DNA from: Pengzhenrongella sp031582905
GTDB lineage: Bacteria; Actinomycetota; Actinomycetes; Actinomycetales; Cellulomonadaceae
DNA length: 64,000 nucleotides
Direction of reading: 5' to 3'
Assembly: GCF_031582905.1 (NCBI RefSeq)
Contig: NZ_CP133990.1
Coordinates: 2,976,001-3,040,000 of the forward strand
Shown here: positions 30,205 to 38,372 of the stretch, in pieces
How the letters are laid out: every line of letters starts with the position of its first letter
Position numbering within the stretch: position 1 is the first letter of the stretch
Program-made: the position numbers and the translations under genes
The notes under the pieces: generated by a model
Told to the model about the DNA's origin: nothing
What the model saw: only the letters and a program-made list of their open reading frames with translations
The model's database searches: none

Positions 30205-30542
30205 TCAGCCCCAGGTGCGCTCGACCGTGCTGCTGTACAGCAGCGGGCCGCCGCCGTCGGCCGGGATGAAGCGCTCCTCGTCGGCCCGCCCGGTCAGCGC
30301 GAGCCCGAGCACCTCGAGCTCGAACGACGCGATGAGCCGCATGAGCTCGTCGCGCTCGTGCCACACGTTGGGGTCGTGGAAGACGTGGTCCCACACGGCC
30401 GGGCCCAGGGGGCGTACAGGATGGGCTGCCCGGCCCCGTAGAGGACCATCTCGCCGCGGTGGCGCTGGTTCTGGGCGTCCAGGACCACGCTGAAGTGCGC
30501 GCGGTCGACGTCGCGCAGGTCCTTGCTTTCGCTCTCACGCAT
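30205..30542 (-). CDS. Hypothetical protein, about 112 aa (one frameshift)
   Basis: ATG at 30542. The N-half reads MRESESKDLRDVDRAHFSVV and continues to LYGAGQPILYAP. The C-half, in another frame, reads VWDHVFHDPNVWHERDELMR to STVERTWG. One extra G in the G5 run 30408-30412 (plus strand) joins them as ILYAPLGPAVWDHVF. Not recognised; small soluble mixed alpha/beta protein. It lies 52 bases after the lpdA start region on the same strand, with lpdA upstream of it in transcription direction. Confidence 0.6.
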
Positions 30543-30594
30543 GACCCCACCCTGCCCGCCGACGGGCCGGACGGCCACACGACGGGGCGCGCCG

Positions 30595-32070
30595 TCAGAC
30601 GCGGTGCTGGTGCAGCAGGCGCGCGACCTCGGCCATCGACCCGGACATCGACGGGTAGACGGTGGACGTCTCCGCCATCTGGTCGACGGTCAGGCGGTTG
30701 GAGATCGCCAGCGTGATCGGGAAGATCAGCTCGCTCGCCCGCGCCGCCACCACGACCCCGCCGAGCACGATGCCCGTCACGGAGTGCGCGTAGAGCTTGA
30801 TGAAGCCGACCCGCGCCCCGGTCATCTTGGCGCGCGGGTTGCGGCTCAGCGGCAGCGTGCTGACCACGTAGGCGGTGCCGATCGCCTTGAGCTCGTCCTC
30901 GGTGTAGCCGACGGTCGCGATCTCGGGCGCGGTGAAGATGTTCGCCGAGACGTGCTTGAGGTCCAGCGGCGCGACCGCGTCGCCCAGCGCGTGCGCCATC
31001 GCGACCCGGCCCTGCGTCGCGGCGACCGACGCCAGCGGGAGGACGCCGGTGCAGTCCCCGGCGGCGTAGATGCCGCGCGCCGAGGTCCGCGACACCCGGT
31101 CGACGACGACGTGCCCGCCGGGCCCCAGCCGCACCCCGGCCTCCTCCAATCCGAGGCCGGCCGTGTTCGGCACGGACCCGACCGCGAGCAGCACGTGCGA
31201 CCCCTCGACGGTGCGGCCGTCGGAGAGCGTCACCACGACGCCGTCGGCGGTCCGGACGGCCGACTGCGCCCGCGAGCGGGACATCACGGTCATCCCCCGG
31301 CCCTTGAAGACCTCCTCGATGACCTCGGCGGCGTCCGGGTCCTCCCCCGGCAGCACGCGGTCGCGGCTCGACACCAGCACGACCTCGCCGCCCAGCGCGT
31401 TGTAGGCACCGGCGAACTCCGCGCCGGTCACCCCCGAGCCGACCACGATGAGCTTCTCGGGCATCGCGGTGAGGTGGTACAGCTGCGTCCAGGTGAGGAT
31501 GCGCTCGCCGTCGGCCCGCGCCTCGGGCAGCTCGCGCGGGGTCGAGCCGGTCGCGATGAGTACGACGTCGGCGTCGAGCACCTCCTCGGCCGCATCCCCG
31601 GCGTCCGGTGCGGCGCCGTCCGCGGCCTCCGGGCGGACGACGACGCGCTGCGGCCCGTCGAGGCGGCCGTGCCCGTTGACGACGCGCACGCCCTCGCGCT
31701 CGATGCGCGTCCGGATGTCGGCGGACTGCGCGGCCGCGAGCGCGCGCACACGGCTGTTCACCGCCTCCAGGTCGACGGAGTAGGTGGACGCGACGTCGTC
31801 CGCGGAGCGCAGGGCGTGCCCGGCGGCGCGGATGCCGAGCTCGGGCGCGGAGTCCATCCGGGCCATGAAGTCCGCGGTCGCGATGAGGGTCTTGGACGGG
31901 ACGACGTCGGTCAGGACCGCCGACCCACCGAGGCCCTGCCGCTCGACCAGGGTCACCTCCGCGCCGAAGCGCTTGGCGACGAGGGCGGCCTCGTAGCCAC
32001 CCGGGCCACCCCCGATGATGACGACGCGCGTGCTCTGCAGGTCCTGGGACTCGATGCTCACGGCATCCAT
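30595..32070 (-). CDS. lpdA: LpdA-type NAD(P)H-quinone dehydrogenase (flavoprotein)
   Basis: 491-residue pyridine-nucleotide:disulfide oxidoreductase-fold flavoprotein of the LpdA group (M. tuberculosis Rv3303c), which uses NAD(P)H to reduce quinones. FAD motif VVIIGGGPGGYEAAL at 16-30, NAD motif VVGSGVTGAEFAGAY, second FAD motif GIYAAGDCTGVLPLA, then the dimerisation domain. The redox CxxxxC of true lipoamide dehydrogenases is absent: the region reads GGSAVLTDVVPSKT (49-62), as expected for LpdA. ATG at 32070, with GTG 32061 possible; neither has a strong ribosome site. Divergent from pnp, an arrangement conserved in actinobacteria. Confidence 0.88.
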   Translation of the reverse strand: MDAVSIESQDLQSTRVVIIGGGPGGYEAALVAKRFGAEVTLVERQGLGGSAVLTDVVPSKTLIATADFMARMDSAPELGIRAAGHALRSADDVASTYSVDLEAVNSRVRALAAAQSADIRTRIEREGVRVVNGHGRLDGPQRVVVRPEAADGAAPDAGDAAEEVLDADVVLIATGSTPRELPEARADGERILTWTQLYHLTAMPEKLIVVGSGVTGAEFAGAYNALGGEVVLVSSRDRVLPGEDPDAAEVIEEVFKGRGMTVMSRSRAQSAVRTADGVVVTLSDGRTVEGSHVLLAVGSVPNTAGLGLEEAGVRLGPGGHVVVDRVSRTSARGIYAAGDCTGVLPLASVAATQGRVAMAHALGDAVAPLDLKHVSANIFTAPEIATVGYTEDELKAIGTAYVVSTLPLSRNPRAKMTGARVGFIKLYAHSVTGIVLGGVVVAARASELIFPITLAISNRLTVDQMAETSTVYPSMSGSMAEVARLLHQHRV

Positions 32071-32180
32071 CGTGCCAGGGCCGACGGCGCCCGGCGCGCG
32101 ACCCGGTGCGGGGCCGACCTCCCCGGGAGGGACGGGTCGGCACCGACCCGGTGCGGCACACCCGCGGACCGGTCGGCCGA

Positions 32181-32194
32181 TAGCCTGCGGCGCA
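32181..32194 (+). promoter_or_regulatory. Leaderless promoter of pnp
   Basis: TAGCCT at 32181-32186 ends seven bases before the pnp ATG at 32194. No Shine-Dalgarno is visible. This fits a -10 element for a leaderless message. Confidence 0.4.
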
Positions 32195-33039
32195 TGAGTG
32201 CGACCACCGACCCCCGCGCCGTCGACCTCGACGACCCGACGTCCGACCCCTTCGACGTGGCCCGCGCGGCCGCCCGGCACCTGGCGGAGGTGACCGGGAT
32301 CGAGCGGCACGACGTCGCGCTCGTGCTGGGCTCCGGCTGGGGCGGAGCGGCCGACCTGCTCGGGGAGACGGTGGCCGAGGTCCCGAGCCACGAGATCCCC
32401 GGGTTCTCGGCGCCGGCCGTGGCCGGGCACGTCGGCACCACCCGGTCGGTGCGGATCACCGGCACCGACGCGCACGCGCTCGTGCTCGGGTCGCGCACCC
32501 ACCTGTACGAGGGCAAGGGCGTGCGCCGCGTCGTCCACGGGGTGCGGACGGCCGCGGCGGCCGGTGCCCGCAGCGTCGTCCTCACCAACGGGTGCGGCGG
32601 CCTGAACCCCGCCTGGGGGCCCGGGACCCCGGTGCTCATCAGCGACCACCTCAACCTCACCGCGACGTCGCCGCTCGAGGGGGCGACGTTCGTCGACCTC
32701 ACCGACCTGTACTCCGCGCGCCTGCGCGCAGTGGCACGCGAGGTCGACCCCGGCCTGGACGAGGGCGTGTACGTGCAGTTCCGCGGCCCGCACTACGAGA
32801 CCCCGGCCGAGGTGCGGATGGCGGCGCGGCTGGGCGGCGACCTCGTCGGCATGTCGACGACGCTCGAGGCGATCGCGGCGCGGCACGCGGGCCTCGAGGT
32901 GCTCGGCATCTCCCTGGTCACCAACCTCGCGGCGGGGATCAGCCCGACGCCGCTGTCGCACGAGGAGGTCCTCGAGGCCGGCCGCGACGCCGGCCCGCGG
33001 ATCAGCGCGCTCCTCGCCGAGATCACCCGGAGGCTCTAG
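32194..33039 (+). CDS. deoD: Purine nucleoside phosphorylase
   Basis: 281-residue trimeric-type (class I) purine nucleoside phosphorylase, splitting purine (deoxy)ribonucleosides into base and sugar 1-phosphate. Motifs: phosphate loop VLGSGWGG, GSRTHLYEGKGVRRV, the base-site NGCGGLNP, FRGPHYETPAEVRM and VGMSTTLEAIAARHAG. First gene of a two-gene unit with the mutase that follows after three bases. With add, deoA, cdd and deoC nearby it forms a full nucleoside-breakdown set. Confidence 0.93.
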   Translation: MSATTDPRAVDLDDPTSDPFDVARAAARHLAEVTGIERHDVALVLGSGWGGAADLLGETVAEVPSHEIPGFSAPAVAGHVGTTRSVRITGTDAHALVLGSRTHLYEGKGVRRVVHGVRTAAAAGARSVVLTNGCGGLNPAWGPGTPVLISDHLNLTATSPLEGATFVDLTDLYSARLRAVAREVDPGLDEGVYVQFRGPHYETPAEVRMAARLGGDLVGMSTTLEAIAARHAGLEVLGISLVTNLAAGISPTPLSHEEVLEAGRDAGPRISALLAEITRRL

Positions 33040-33042
33040 ACC

Positions 33043-34908
33043 ATGTCGACGACCGACACCGCGCCCACCGACCGGCCGAGCGGGCGGGAGCTGGCCGAGC
33101 AGGCACGTCGCTGGATCGCGGACGACCCCGACGCGACGACCGCGCAGGAGCTGCGCGACCTCCTGGACCTCGCGGACCGGCGCGTGCCGGAGGGCGACGA
33201 CCCCGCGGCCCGGATCGAGCGGATGGACATCGACGCCGCCCGCCGCGAGCTCGCCGACCGGTTCGACGGCACGCTGCAGTTCGGCACCGCGGGGCTGCGC
33301 GGCGCGCTCGGCGCCGGACCGAACCGGATGAACCGGGCCGTCGTCATCCGCGCCGCGGCGGGGCTGGCCCGCTACCTGCAGGACACCGTCGGGGCCGCGG
33401 CCGGGGGTGCGCCGCGCATCGTCATCGGGTACGACGCCCGGCACGGATCGGCCGCCTTCGCGCGGGACACCGCGGCGGTCATGGTCGCCGCCGGGGTCGA
33501 CTCCGCGCTGCTCCCCGAGCCGCTGCCCACCCCGGTGCTCGCCTTCGCCGTCCGGCACCTGGGTGCCGACGCCGGGGTCATGGTCACCGCGAGCCACAAC
33601 CCGGCCCGCGACAACGGCTACAAGGTCTACCTCGGCGGACGCGCCGCGACCGGCGCCGGGCAGGGCGCGCAGATCGTGCCGCCCGCCGACGCCGAGATCG
33701 CCGCCCGGATCGCCGCCGTCCCGTCGGTCGCCGCGGTCCGGCGTGCCGACGCCGGGTGGACGGTCCTGACGTCGTCGGTGGTCGACGACTACGTGACCGC
33801 GGTGACCGGGCTGGCCACACCCGGTGGCCCCCGGGACCTGCGGATCGTGCTCACGCCGCTGCACGGCGTCGGTGGCGCCGTCGTCGAGCGTGTGCTGCGT
33901 GCGGCCGGGTTCACCGACCTGCACGTCGTCGCCGAGCAGGCCGCCCCCGACCCGGACTTCCCGACCGTGGCGTTCCCGAACCCGGAGGAGCCCGGGGCGA
34001 TGGACCTCGCGCTCGGGCTCGCGCAGACCGTCCGGGCCGACCTGGTCATCGCCAACGACCCGGACGCCGACCGGTGCGCGGTGGCCGTCGTGGACCTGCG
34101 GGCACGCACCCACCACGGCCCGGACACCGCGGCCGCGGAGGGCTGGCGGGCACTGCACGGCGACGAGATCGGTGCGCTGCTCGGCGCCCACCTCGCCGAC
34201 CGTGCCGCTGCGGGTGGTGGCGGCCGCTCCGCGGGCACCGCGACGCCGGCGCCCGTCCTGGCCAGCTCCATCGTGTCCTCACGCCTGCTGGGCCGGATCG
34301 CCGCGGCGCACGGGCTGGGGCACGCGTCGACCCTCACCGGGTTCAAGTGGATCGCGCGCACCGAGGGCCTGGCCTACGGGTACGAGGAGGCGCTCGGGTA
34401 CTGCGTGGCGCCGGGGCTCGTCCGGGACAAGGACGGCATCAGCGCCGCCCTGCTGCTCGCCGAGCTCGCCGCGGACCTGCGCGCGGCCGGGCGCACGCTC
34501 GTCGGCGCGCTGGACGACCTGGCGCGCGAGCACGGGCTCCACCTGACCGACCAGCTCTCGGCCCGGTTCGCCGACCTCGCGCAGATCGGCGCGACGATGG
34601 CCCGCGTCCGGCAGTCGCCGCCGACCACGCTGGCGGGCTCACCGGTCACCGAGGTCGTCGACCTGTCCGACGGCGTGGACGGGCTGCCACCCACCGACGG
34701 CATCCGGCTGCTCGCCGCGGACGGCAGCCGCGTCGTCGTCCGGCCGAGCGGCACCGAGCCCAAGGTGAAGTGCTACCTCGAGGTCGTGCTGCCGGTCTCC
34801 CCCACCGCCGACGACGACGCGCTGACGCAGGCCCGCGTCGCGGCCCGTGACCGACTCGACGCCCTGCGTGCCGACCTCAGCGACGCGCTGGGCCTCGACC
34901 CCGCCTGA
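33043..34908 (+). CDS. Phospho-sugar mutase (PmmB/phosphopentomutase-like)
   Basis: 621-residue alpha-D-phosphohexomutase superfamily enzyme. Active serine is Ser184 in VTASHNPARDNGYKVY, the metal loop is NDPDADRCAVAV, the sugar loop GYEEALGYCV, and the phosphate site RPSGTEPKVKCYLEV. In M. tuberculosis the gene after deoD is pmmB. Here its place after pnp suggests that ribose/deoxyribose 1-phosphate to 5-phosphate conversion is the main role, as in the related phosphopentomutase/PGM2 group. That choice of substrate is inference. Converges on deoC. Confidence 0.85.
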   Translation: MSTTDTAPTDRPSGRELAEQARRWIADDPDATTAQELRDLLDLADRRVPEGDDPAARIERMDIDAARRELADRFDGTLQFGTAGLRGALGAGPNRMNRAVVIRAAAGLARYLQDTVGAAAGGAPRIVIGYDARHGSAAFARDTAAVMVAAGVDSALLPEPLPTPVLAFAVRHLGADAGVMVTASHNPARDNGYKVYLGGRAATGAGQGAQIVPPADAEIAARIAAVPSVAAVRRADAGWTVLTSSVVDDYVTAVTGLATPGGPRDLRIVLTPLHGVGGAVVERVLRAAGFTDLHVVAEQAAPDPDFPTVAFPNPEEPGAMDLALGLAQTVRADLVIANDPDADRCAVAVVDLRARTHHGPDTAAAEGWRALHGDEIGALLGAHLADRAAAGGGGRSAGTATPAPVLASSIVSSRLLGRIAAAHGLGHASTLTGFKWIARTEGLAYGYEEALGYCVAPGLVRDKDGISAALLLAELAADLRAAGRTLVGALDDLAREHGLHLTDQLSARFADLAQIGATMARVRQSPPTTLAGSPVTEVVDLSDGVDGLPPTDGIRLLAADGSRVVVRPSGTEPKVKCYLEVVLPVSPTADDDALTQARVAARDRLDALRADLSDALGLDPA

Positions 34909-35018
34909 CCCGATCCACCGAGTGCGACGTTCCGCACCCCAACCACCGGACCCGACCAGCCGAGTGCGACGTTCCGCACCCTTCCCGGCCTCGGAAGCGT
35001 GCGGAACGTCGCACTCGG
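34909..35018. repeat. Three-copy 20-bp palindromic element; terminator-like hairpin
   Basis: CCGAGTGCGACGTTCCGCAC occurs at 34918-34937 and 34960-34979 as a direct repeat. A 31-base unit (34909-34939 and 34951-34981) is shared at 28 positions. The exact reverse complement lies at 34999-35018, so the second and third copies form a perfect 20-bp stem with a 19-nt loop. It lies between the convergent mutase and deoC genes, where a bidirectional terminator is expected. The extra direct copy suggests a dispersed repeat family rather than a plain terminator. Confidence 0.9.
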
Positions 35019-35042
35019 CGGGGTGGTGTGGCGGGCGGGGCG

Positions 35043-35752
35043 TCAGTAGCCGGAGCCGCCGGGGGCGGGGTGGCGGCTTCGGCGGCGTCGCCGGTGCCGT
35101 CCAGGCCGGCGAGGACGCCGGCGGTGCCGGACAGGCCCAACCGGGTCGCGCCGGCCTGCACCATCGCCAGCGCGTCCTGGGTGGTCCGGATCCCGCCGGA
35201 CGCCTTGACGCCGAGCCGGCCACCCACGGTCGCGGCCATGAGCTCGACCGCGTGCACGGTGGCGCCGCCGGCCGGGTGGAACCCGGTGGACGTCTTGACG
35301 AAGTCGGCGCCGGCCCGCTCGGCGGCCCGGCACACCGCGACGATCATCTCGTCGTCCAGGGCGGCGGACTCGATGATGACCTTGAGGACGTGCGGGGGCG
35401 GTACGGCGGCGCGGACCGCCGCGATGTCGGCCTCGACGGCGTCGAACCGGCCCGCGCGGGCCGCACCGACGTCGATGACCATGTCGACCTCGTCGGCGCC
35501 GTCGGCCACCGCGCGCGCCGCCTCGGCGGCCTTGACGTCGCTGTGGTGCTTGCCGGACGGGAAGCCGCACACGGTCGCGACCTTCAGCCCGCGCGCGTCG
35601 AGCGGCAGCATGGACGGCGAGACGCACACGGAGAAGACGCCGAGCCGGGCCCCCTCGGCGACGAGGGCGGCGACGTCGTCGGGCGTCGCCTCGGGCTTGA
35701 GGAGGGTGTGGTCGACGAGGCCCGCCAGGGCCGTGCGGTCGAGGTCGCTCAT
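35043..35752 (-). CDS. deoC: Deoxyribose-phosphate aldolase (frameshift near C-terminus)
   Basis: DeoC cleaves 2-deoxyribose 5-phosphate to acetaldehyde and glyceraldehyde 3-phosphate. TIM-barrel motifs: VDHTLLKPEATPDDV, VCGFPSGKH, DEVDMVIDVG, the Schiff-base lysine in ADFVKTSTGFHPAGG and the second lysine in GVKASGGIRT. ATG at 35752 overlaps the add stop. As read, the frame runs on through the palindromic repeats to 34877. If the G5 run at 35061-35065 lacked no base, it would end ATPPPGGSGY at 35043 with 236 residues, the normal length. I take the shorter end as correct. Confidence 0.88.
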
Positions 35753-36858
35753 GCGCGGTGCCGTCCGTTCCCGCGCGCGGCGAAGCCGGGCAGGACGACC
35801 TGCTCGACCAGCGCCTCGCGCTCGTCGTGGTGGATGAAGGCGTTCCAGGCCGCGGTGACGGTCGCGTCGCGCAGGTCGTCGAGCGTCCAGCCCGCCTCCT
35901 GCACGAGGAGCGTCATCTCGCGGGTGAGGGTCGTGCCGGACTGCAGGCGGTTGTCGGTGTTCACCGTCACCGCGAAGCCCAGCTCCTTGAGCAGCGTGAT
36001 CGGGTGCTCCGCGATCGACGGCGCGCCCCCGGTCTGCACGTTCGAGCTCGGGCACAGCTCGAGCGGCACCTGCTGGTCCCGCACCCAGTGGGCGAGGTGG
36101 CCGAGCCGCGCGCGGGGGCCGTCGCCGTCGCCCGCCGGCAGGACCTCGACGTCGTCGGCGATGCGGACGCCGTGGCCCAGGCGCGTCGCACCGGCGACGT
36201 GCAGCGCCTCGGCGATCGACTCCAGGCCCGCGGCCTCCCCGGCGTGCACGGTCGCGGGGAAGCTCACCTCGCGCAAGGTCTGGAAGGCGGAGGCGTGGCG
36301 CGAGGGCGGGAAGCCGACCTCGGCGCCGGCGATGTCGAACCCGACCACGCCGCGGTCCCGGTTGGCGAGCGCGAGCGCCGCGATCTCGTCGCCGCGGTCG
36401 GCGTGCCGCATGGCGGTGATCAGCGTCCCGATCCGGATGGTGCGGCCCGCCGCGGCCGCCTCGGCGACGCCCTCGGCGAAGCCGGCCTGCACCGCGTCCA
36501 CGACCTCCTGCAGCGACAGCCCGCGCTGCAGGTGCTGCTCGGGGGCGTACCGCTGCTCGGCGTACACGACGCCGTCGGCGGCGAGGTCCACGGCGGACTC
36601 GCGGGCGACCCGGCGCAGCCCCTCCGCGGTCTGCATGACCGCGATGGTGTGGTCGAACGTCTCCAGGTACAGCTCGAGGGTGCCCGAGCTCGCCGCCTGG
36701 AGGAACCAGGCGCCGAGCTCGGCGGGGTCGGTGGCCGGCAGCGTGTGCCCGATGGCGGCGGCCAGCTCGACGATGGTCGCCGGGCGGAGCCCGCCGTCGA
36801 GGTGGTCGTGCAGCACCACCTTGGGCAGGGCGCGGATGGCGGACTCGTCGATCGTCAT
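35749..36858 (-). CDS. add: Adenosine deaminase
   Basis: 369-residue adenosine deaminase giving inosine. Zinc and catalytic motifs are complete: HDHLDGGL near the N-terminus, YAEQRYAP, VHAGEAAG, LGHGVRI, and VNTDNRLQSGTTL near the C-terminus. ATG at 36858 is chosen over the TTG at 36867. TAGGTT lies eight bases upstream, so the message may be leaderless. Its stop overlaps the deoC start (ATGA), giving an add-deoC unit. It supplies inosine/deoxyinosine to the purine nucleoside phosphorylase encoded nearby. Confidence 0.94.
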   Translation of the reverse strand: MTIDESAIRALPKVVLHDHLDGGLRPATIVELAAAIGHTLPATDPAELGAWFLQAASSGTLELYLETFDHTIAVMQTAEGLRRVARESAVDLAADGVVYAEQRYAPEQHLQRGLSLQEVVDAVQAGFAEGVAEAAAAGRTIRIGTLITAMRHADRGDEIAALALANRDRGVVGFDIAGAEVGFPPSRHASAFQTLREVSFPATVHAGEAAGLESIAEALHVAGATRLGHGVRIADDVEVLPAGDGDGPRARLGHLAHWVRDQQVPLELCPSSNVQTGGAPSIAEHPITLLKELGFAVTVNTDNRLQSGTTLTREMTLLVQEAGWTLDDLRDATVTAAWNAFIHHDEREALVEQVVLPGFAARGNGRHRA

Positions 36859-36919
36859 GGGGTCCAACCTATCCGCCGCCCCTGCGGCGGGCCGACCCGG
36901 CTCGGCCCGCCGCCACCCG

Positions 36920-37147
36920 TCAGGGGTACTCCTCGCGCTCGTCCGGCGGGACGGTCTGCGCCTGCTCGGTCACGTCGGCGGGGTTCGCCTCGGTGACGAC
37001 GTCCGGCAGCGGGGGCTCGGGGGCGTACTCGTCCGGCTCGGCGGCCGGATCGTCGATCGCCTCGGGTGCGATCTCGACGTCGCCGCCGGGGTCCACCTGG
37101 TCCAGGCCGGCGTCTCGCCACGTCTCGGATCCGGGAAGGGTGCTCAT
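36920..37147 (-). CDS. Small acidic hypothetical protein, 75 aa
   Basis: Starts at ATG 37147 with the strong site GGAGGAGCG. Sequence is highly acidic and Pro-rich (VEIAPEAIDDPAAEPDEYAPEP, ending PPDEREEYP), likely disordered. Not recognised. It precedes add by 61 bases and follows the 37245 gene, all on the minus strand, so it may be part of the nucleoside cluster message. Confidence 0.65.
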   Translation of the reverse strand: MSTLPGSETWRDAGLDQVDPGGDVEIAPEAIDDPAAEPDEYAPEPPLPDVVTEANPADVTEQAQTVPPDEREEYP

Positions 37148-37244
37148 CGCTCCTCCAGGTGCTGCGGGGTGGGACTGCTCGGTCCCCTCCATCGTGGTCC
37201 GTGACGACGGGTCCTGCCAGGCGGCGAGCGGGACGGCGTCGCGG

Positions 37245-38371
37245 TCAGGTGCGGGGCAGCAGCGCCCAGCACACGTGCGACCACCCGCCCAGGGCGGGGT
37301 GCGGTCCGCCGGGGGTGGCCATCACCTCGCGGGTGATCCGGTGCACCCGTCCCTGCCCCGGCTCCAGGACGGCGTACGTGGCGCGGTCGTCGTCCGGCCG
37401 TGCCGGACGACCCTCCGGCGGCACGAGCAGGACGACGTGGCGCGGCACGGCGGTCGTCACCCCGCGGCCCAGGTCGCCGCCGGTGAACAGCGGGACCGGG
37501 ACGCCGGCGGCGAGTGCTGTGTCGGCGCGGTCCAGCATGGCGGCCAGGTGCCCGGCGTCGGTGTCGTCGAGGACGTGGTGGGTGAACCGCACCCCGGGCC
37601 AGCGCGCGACCCGGGCGGCACCCCAGGGCGGGGTCCCGAGCGCCGCGGGCCACGGCAGCGGCCCGAGCGCGCCCCGGGTGGACGCGCGCTTGAGGGCGCG
37701 CTGGAGCGCCGCGAACCGGACGGCGGCGTCGTCGGAGGTCAACTCCGCGGCGGCCACGCCGCGCGCCTCGAGCGGCACGTGCCCGCCGACGAGCCGGCCG
37801 GTGACCAGCCAGAGCGCGAGGAACGGGTCACCCGCCGCCGCGAGCATCGCGAGGACCGTGGACCCGCACGTGGTGCCGTCGCTCTGCCGCGCCGGGGCGT
37901 CGCCGACCCGGAGCGGTCCGGGGCGGCCGTGCCCCAGCGGCGCGCTCACCTGGGAGCGCTCGCGTCGGGTCAGGGTGGGCCAGAGCGCGGCGAGCCGCTC
38001 GATCGCGTCGACGGACGCGCCACCGGCCAGCGCACGGGCGGGCACGCTCGCGACGGCGTCACCGCCGGTCGCGGCGGCGGTCACCAGGGCGTCGTACCGG
38101 CCACGGTCGGTCGGGCCCAGTCCGGCGCGCACCCGGCCCGCCGCGGCCTGCGCGACCGAGGCCGTGCCCGCCGACAGCGCCGTGCCCGTGCCCGTGTCCG
38201 TGCCCGCCAGCGGAGCAGCGCCCGTGCCCGCCACCGACCACTCAGGCGTCGCACCCGGCGCCCGGCGCCCGGTGGACGGGGCACCGGACCGCCCGCCGGC
38301 GCGACCGCCCAGCCGGTGCGCCAGCGTGGTCGCCTGCCACCCCCGCCAGCCGGCCGCTGCGCCCCGGGCAC
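37245..38371 (-). CDS. Uncharacterised protein in the nucleoside cluster (probable frameshift)
   Basis: No family recognised. Uncorrected, it starts at GTG 38234 (330 aa). The same frame is open upstream to the deoA stop. One extra base in C4 at 38362-38365 brings in a GTG at 38371, next to the deoA stop, reading VPGGAAAGWRGWQATTLAHRLGG and giving 375 aa. The body has DGTTCGSTVLAMLAAAGDP with a lone Cys and a later RHVVLLVPP His, then WSHVCWALLP at the end, an order that recalls papain- or C39-like cysteine peptidases; this is a guess. A Gly-Thr tract comes from CGTGCC hexamers at 38181-38204. Co-directional with deoA. Confidence 0.6.
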
Positions 38372-38372
38372 G

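Noticed and set aside
30595..34191. 1198-codon minus-strand frame extending lpdA upstream through pnp and the mutase
   Set aside because: Only the last 491 codons are lpdA. The rest is antisense text opposite two well-supported genes.
34877..35042. Long C-terminal extension of DeoC
   Set aside because: It is encoded by the palindromic repeats and overlaps the mutase. A single missing G explains it.
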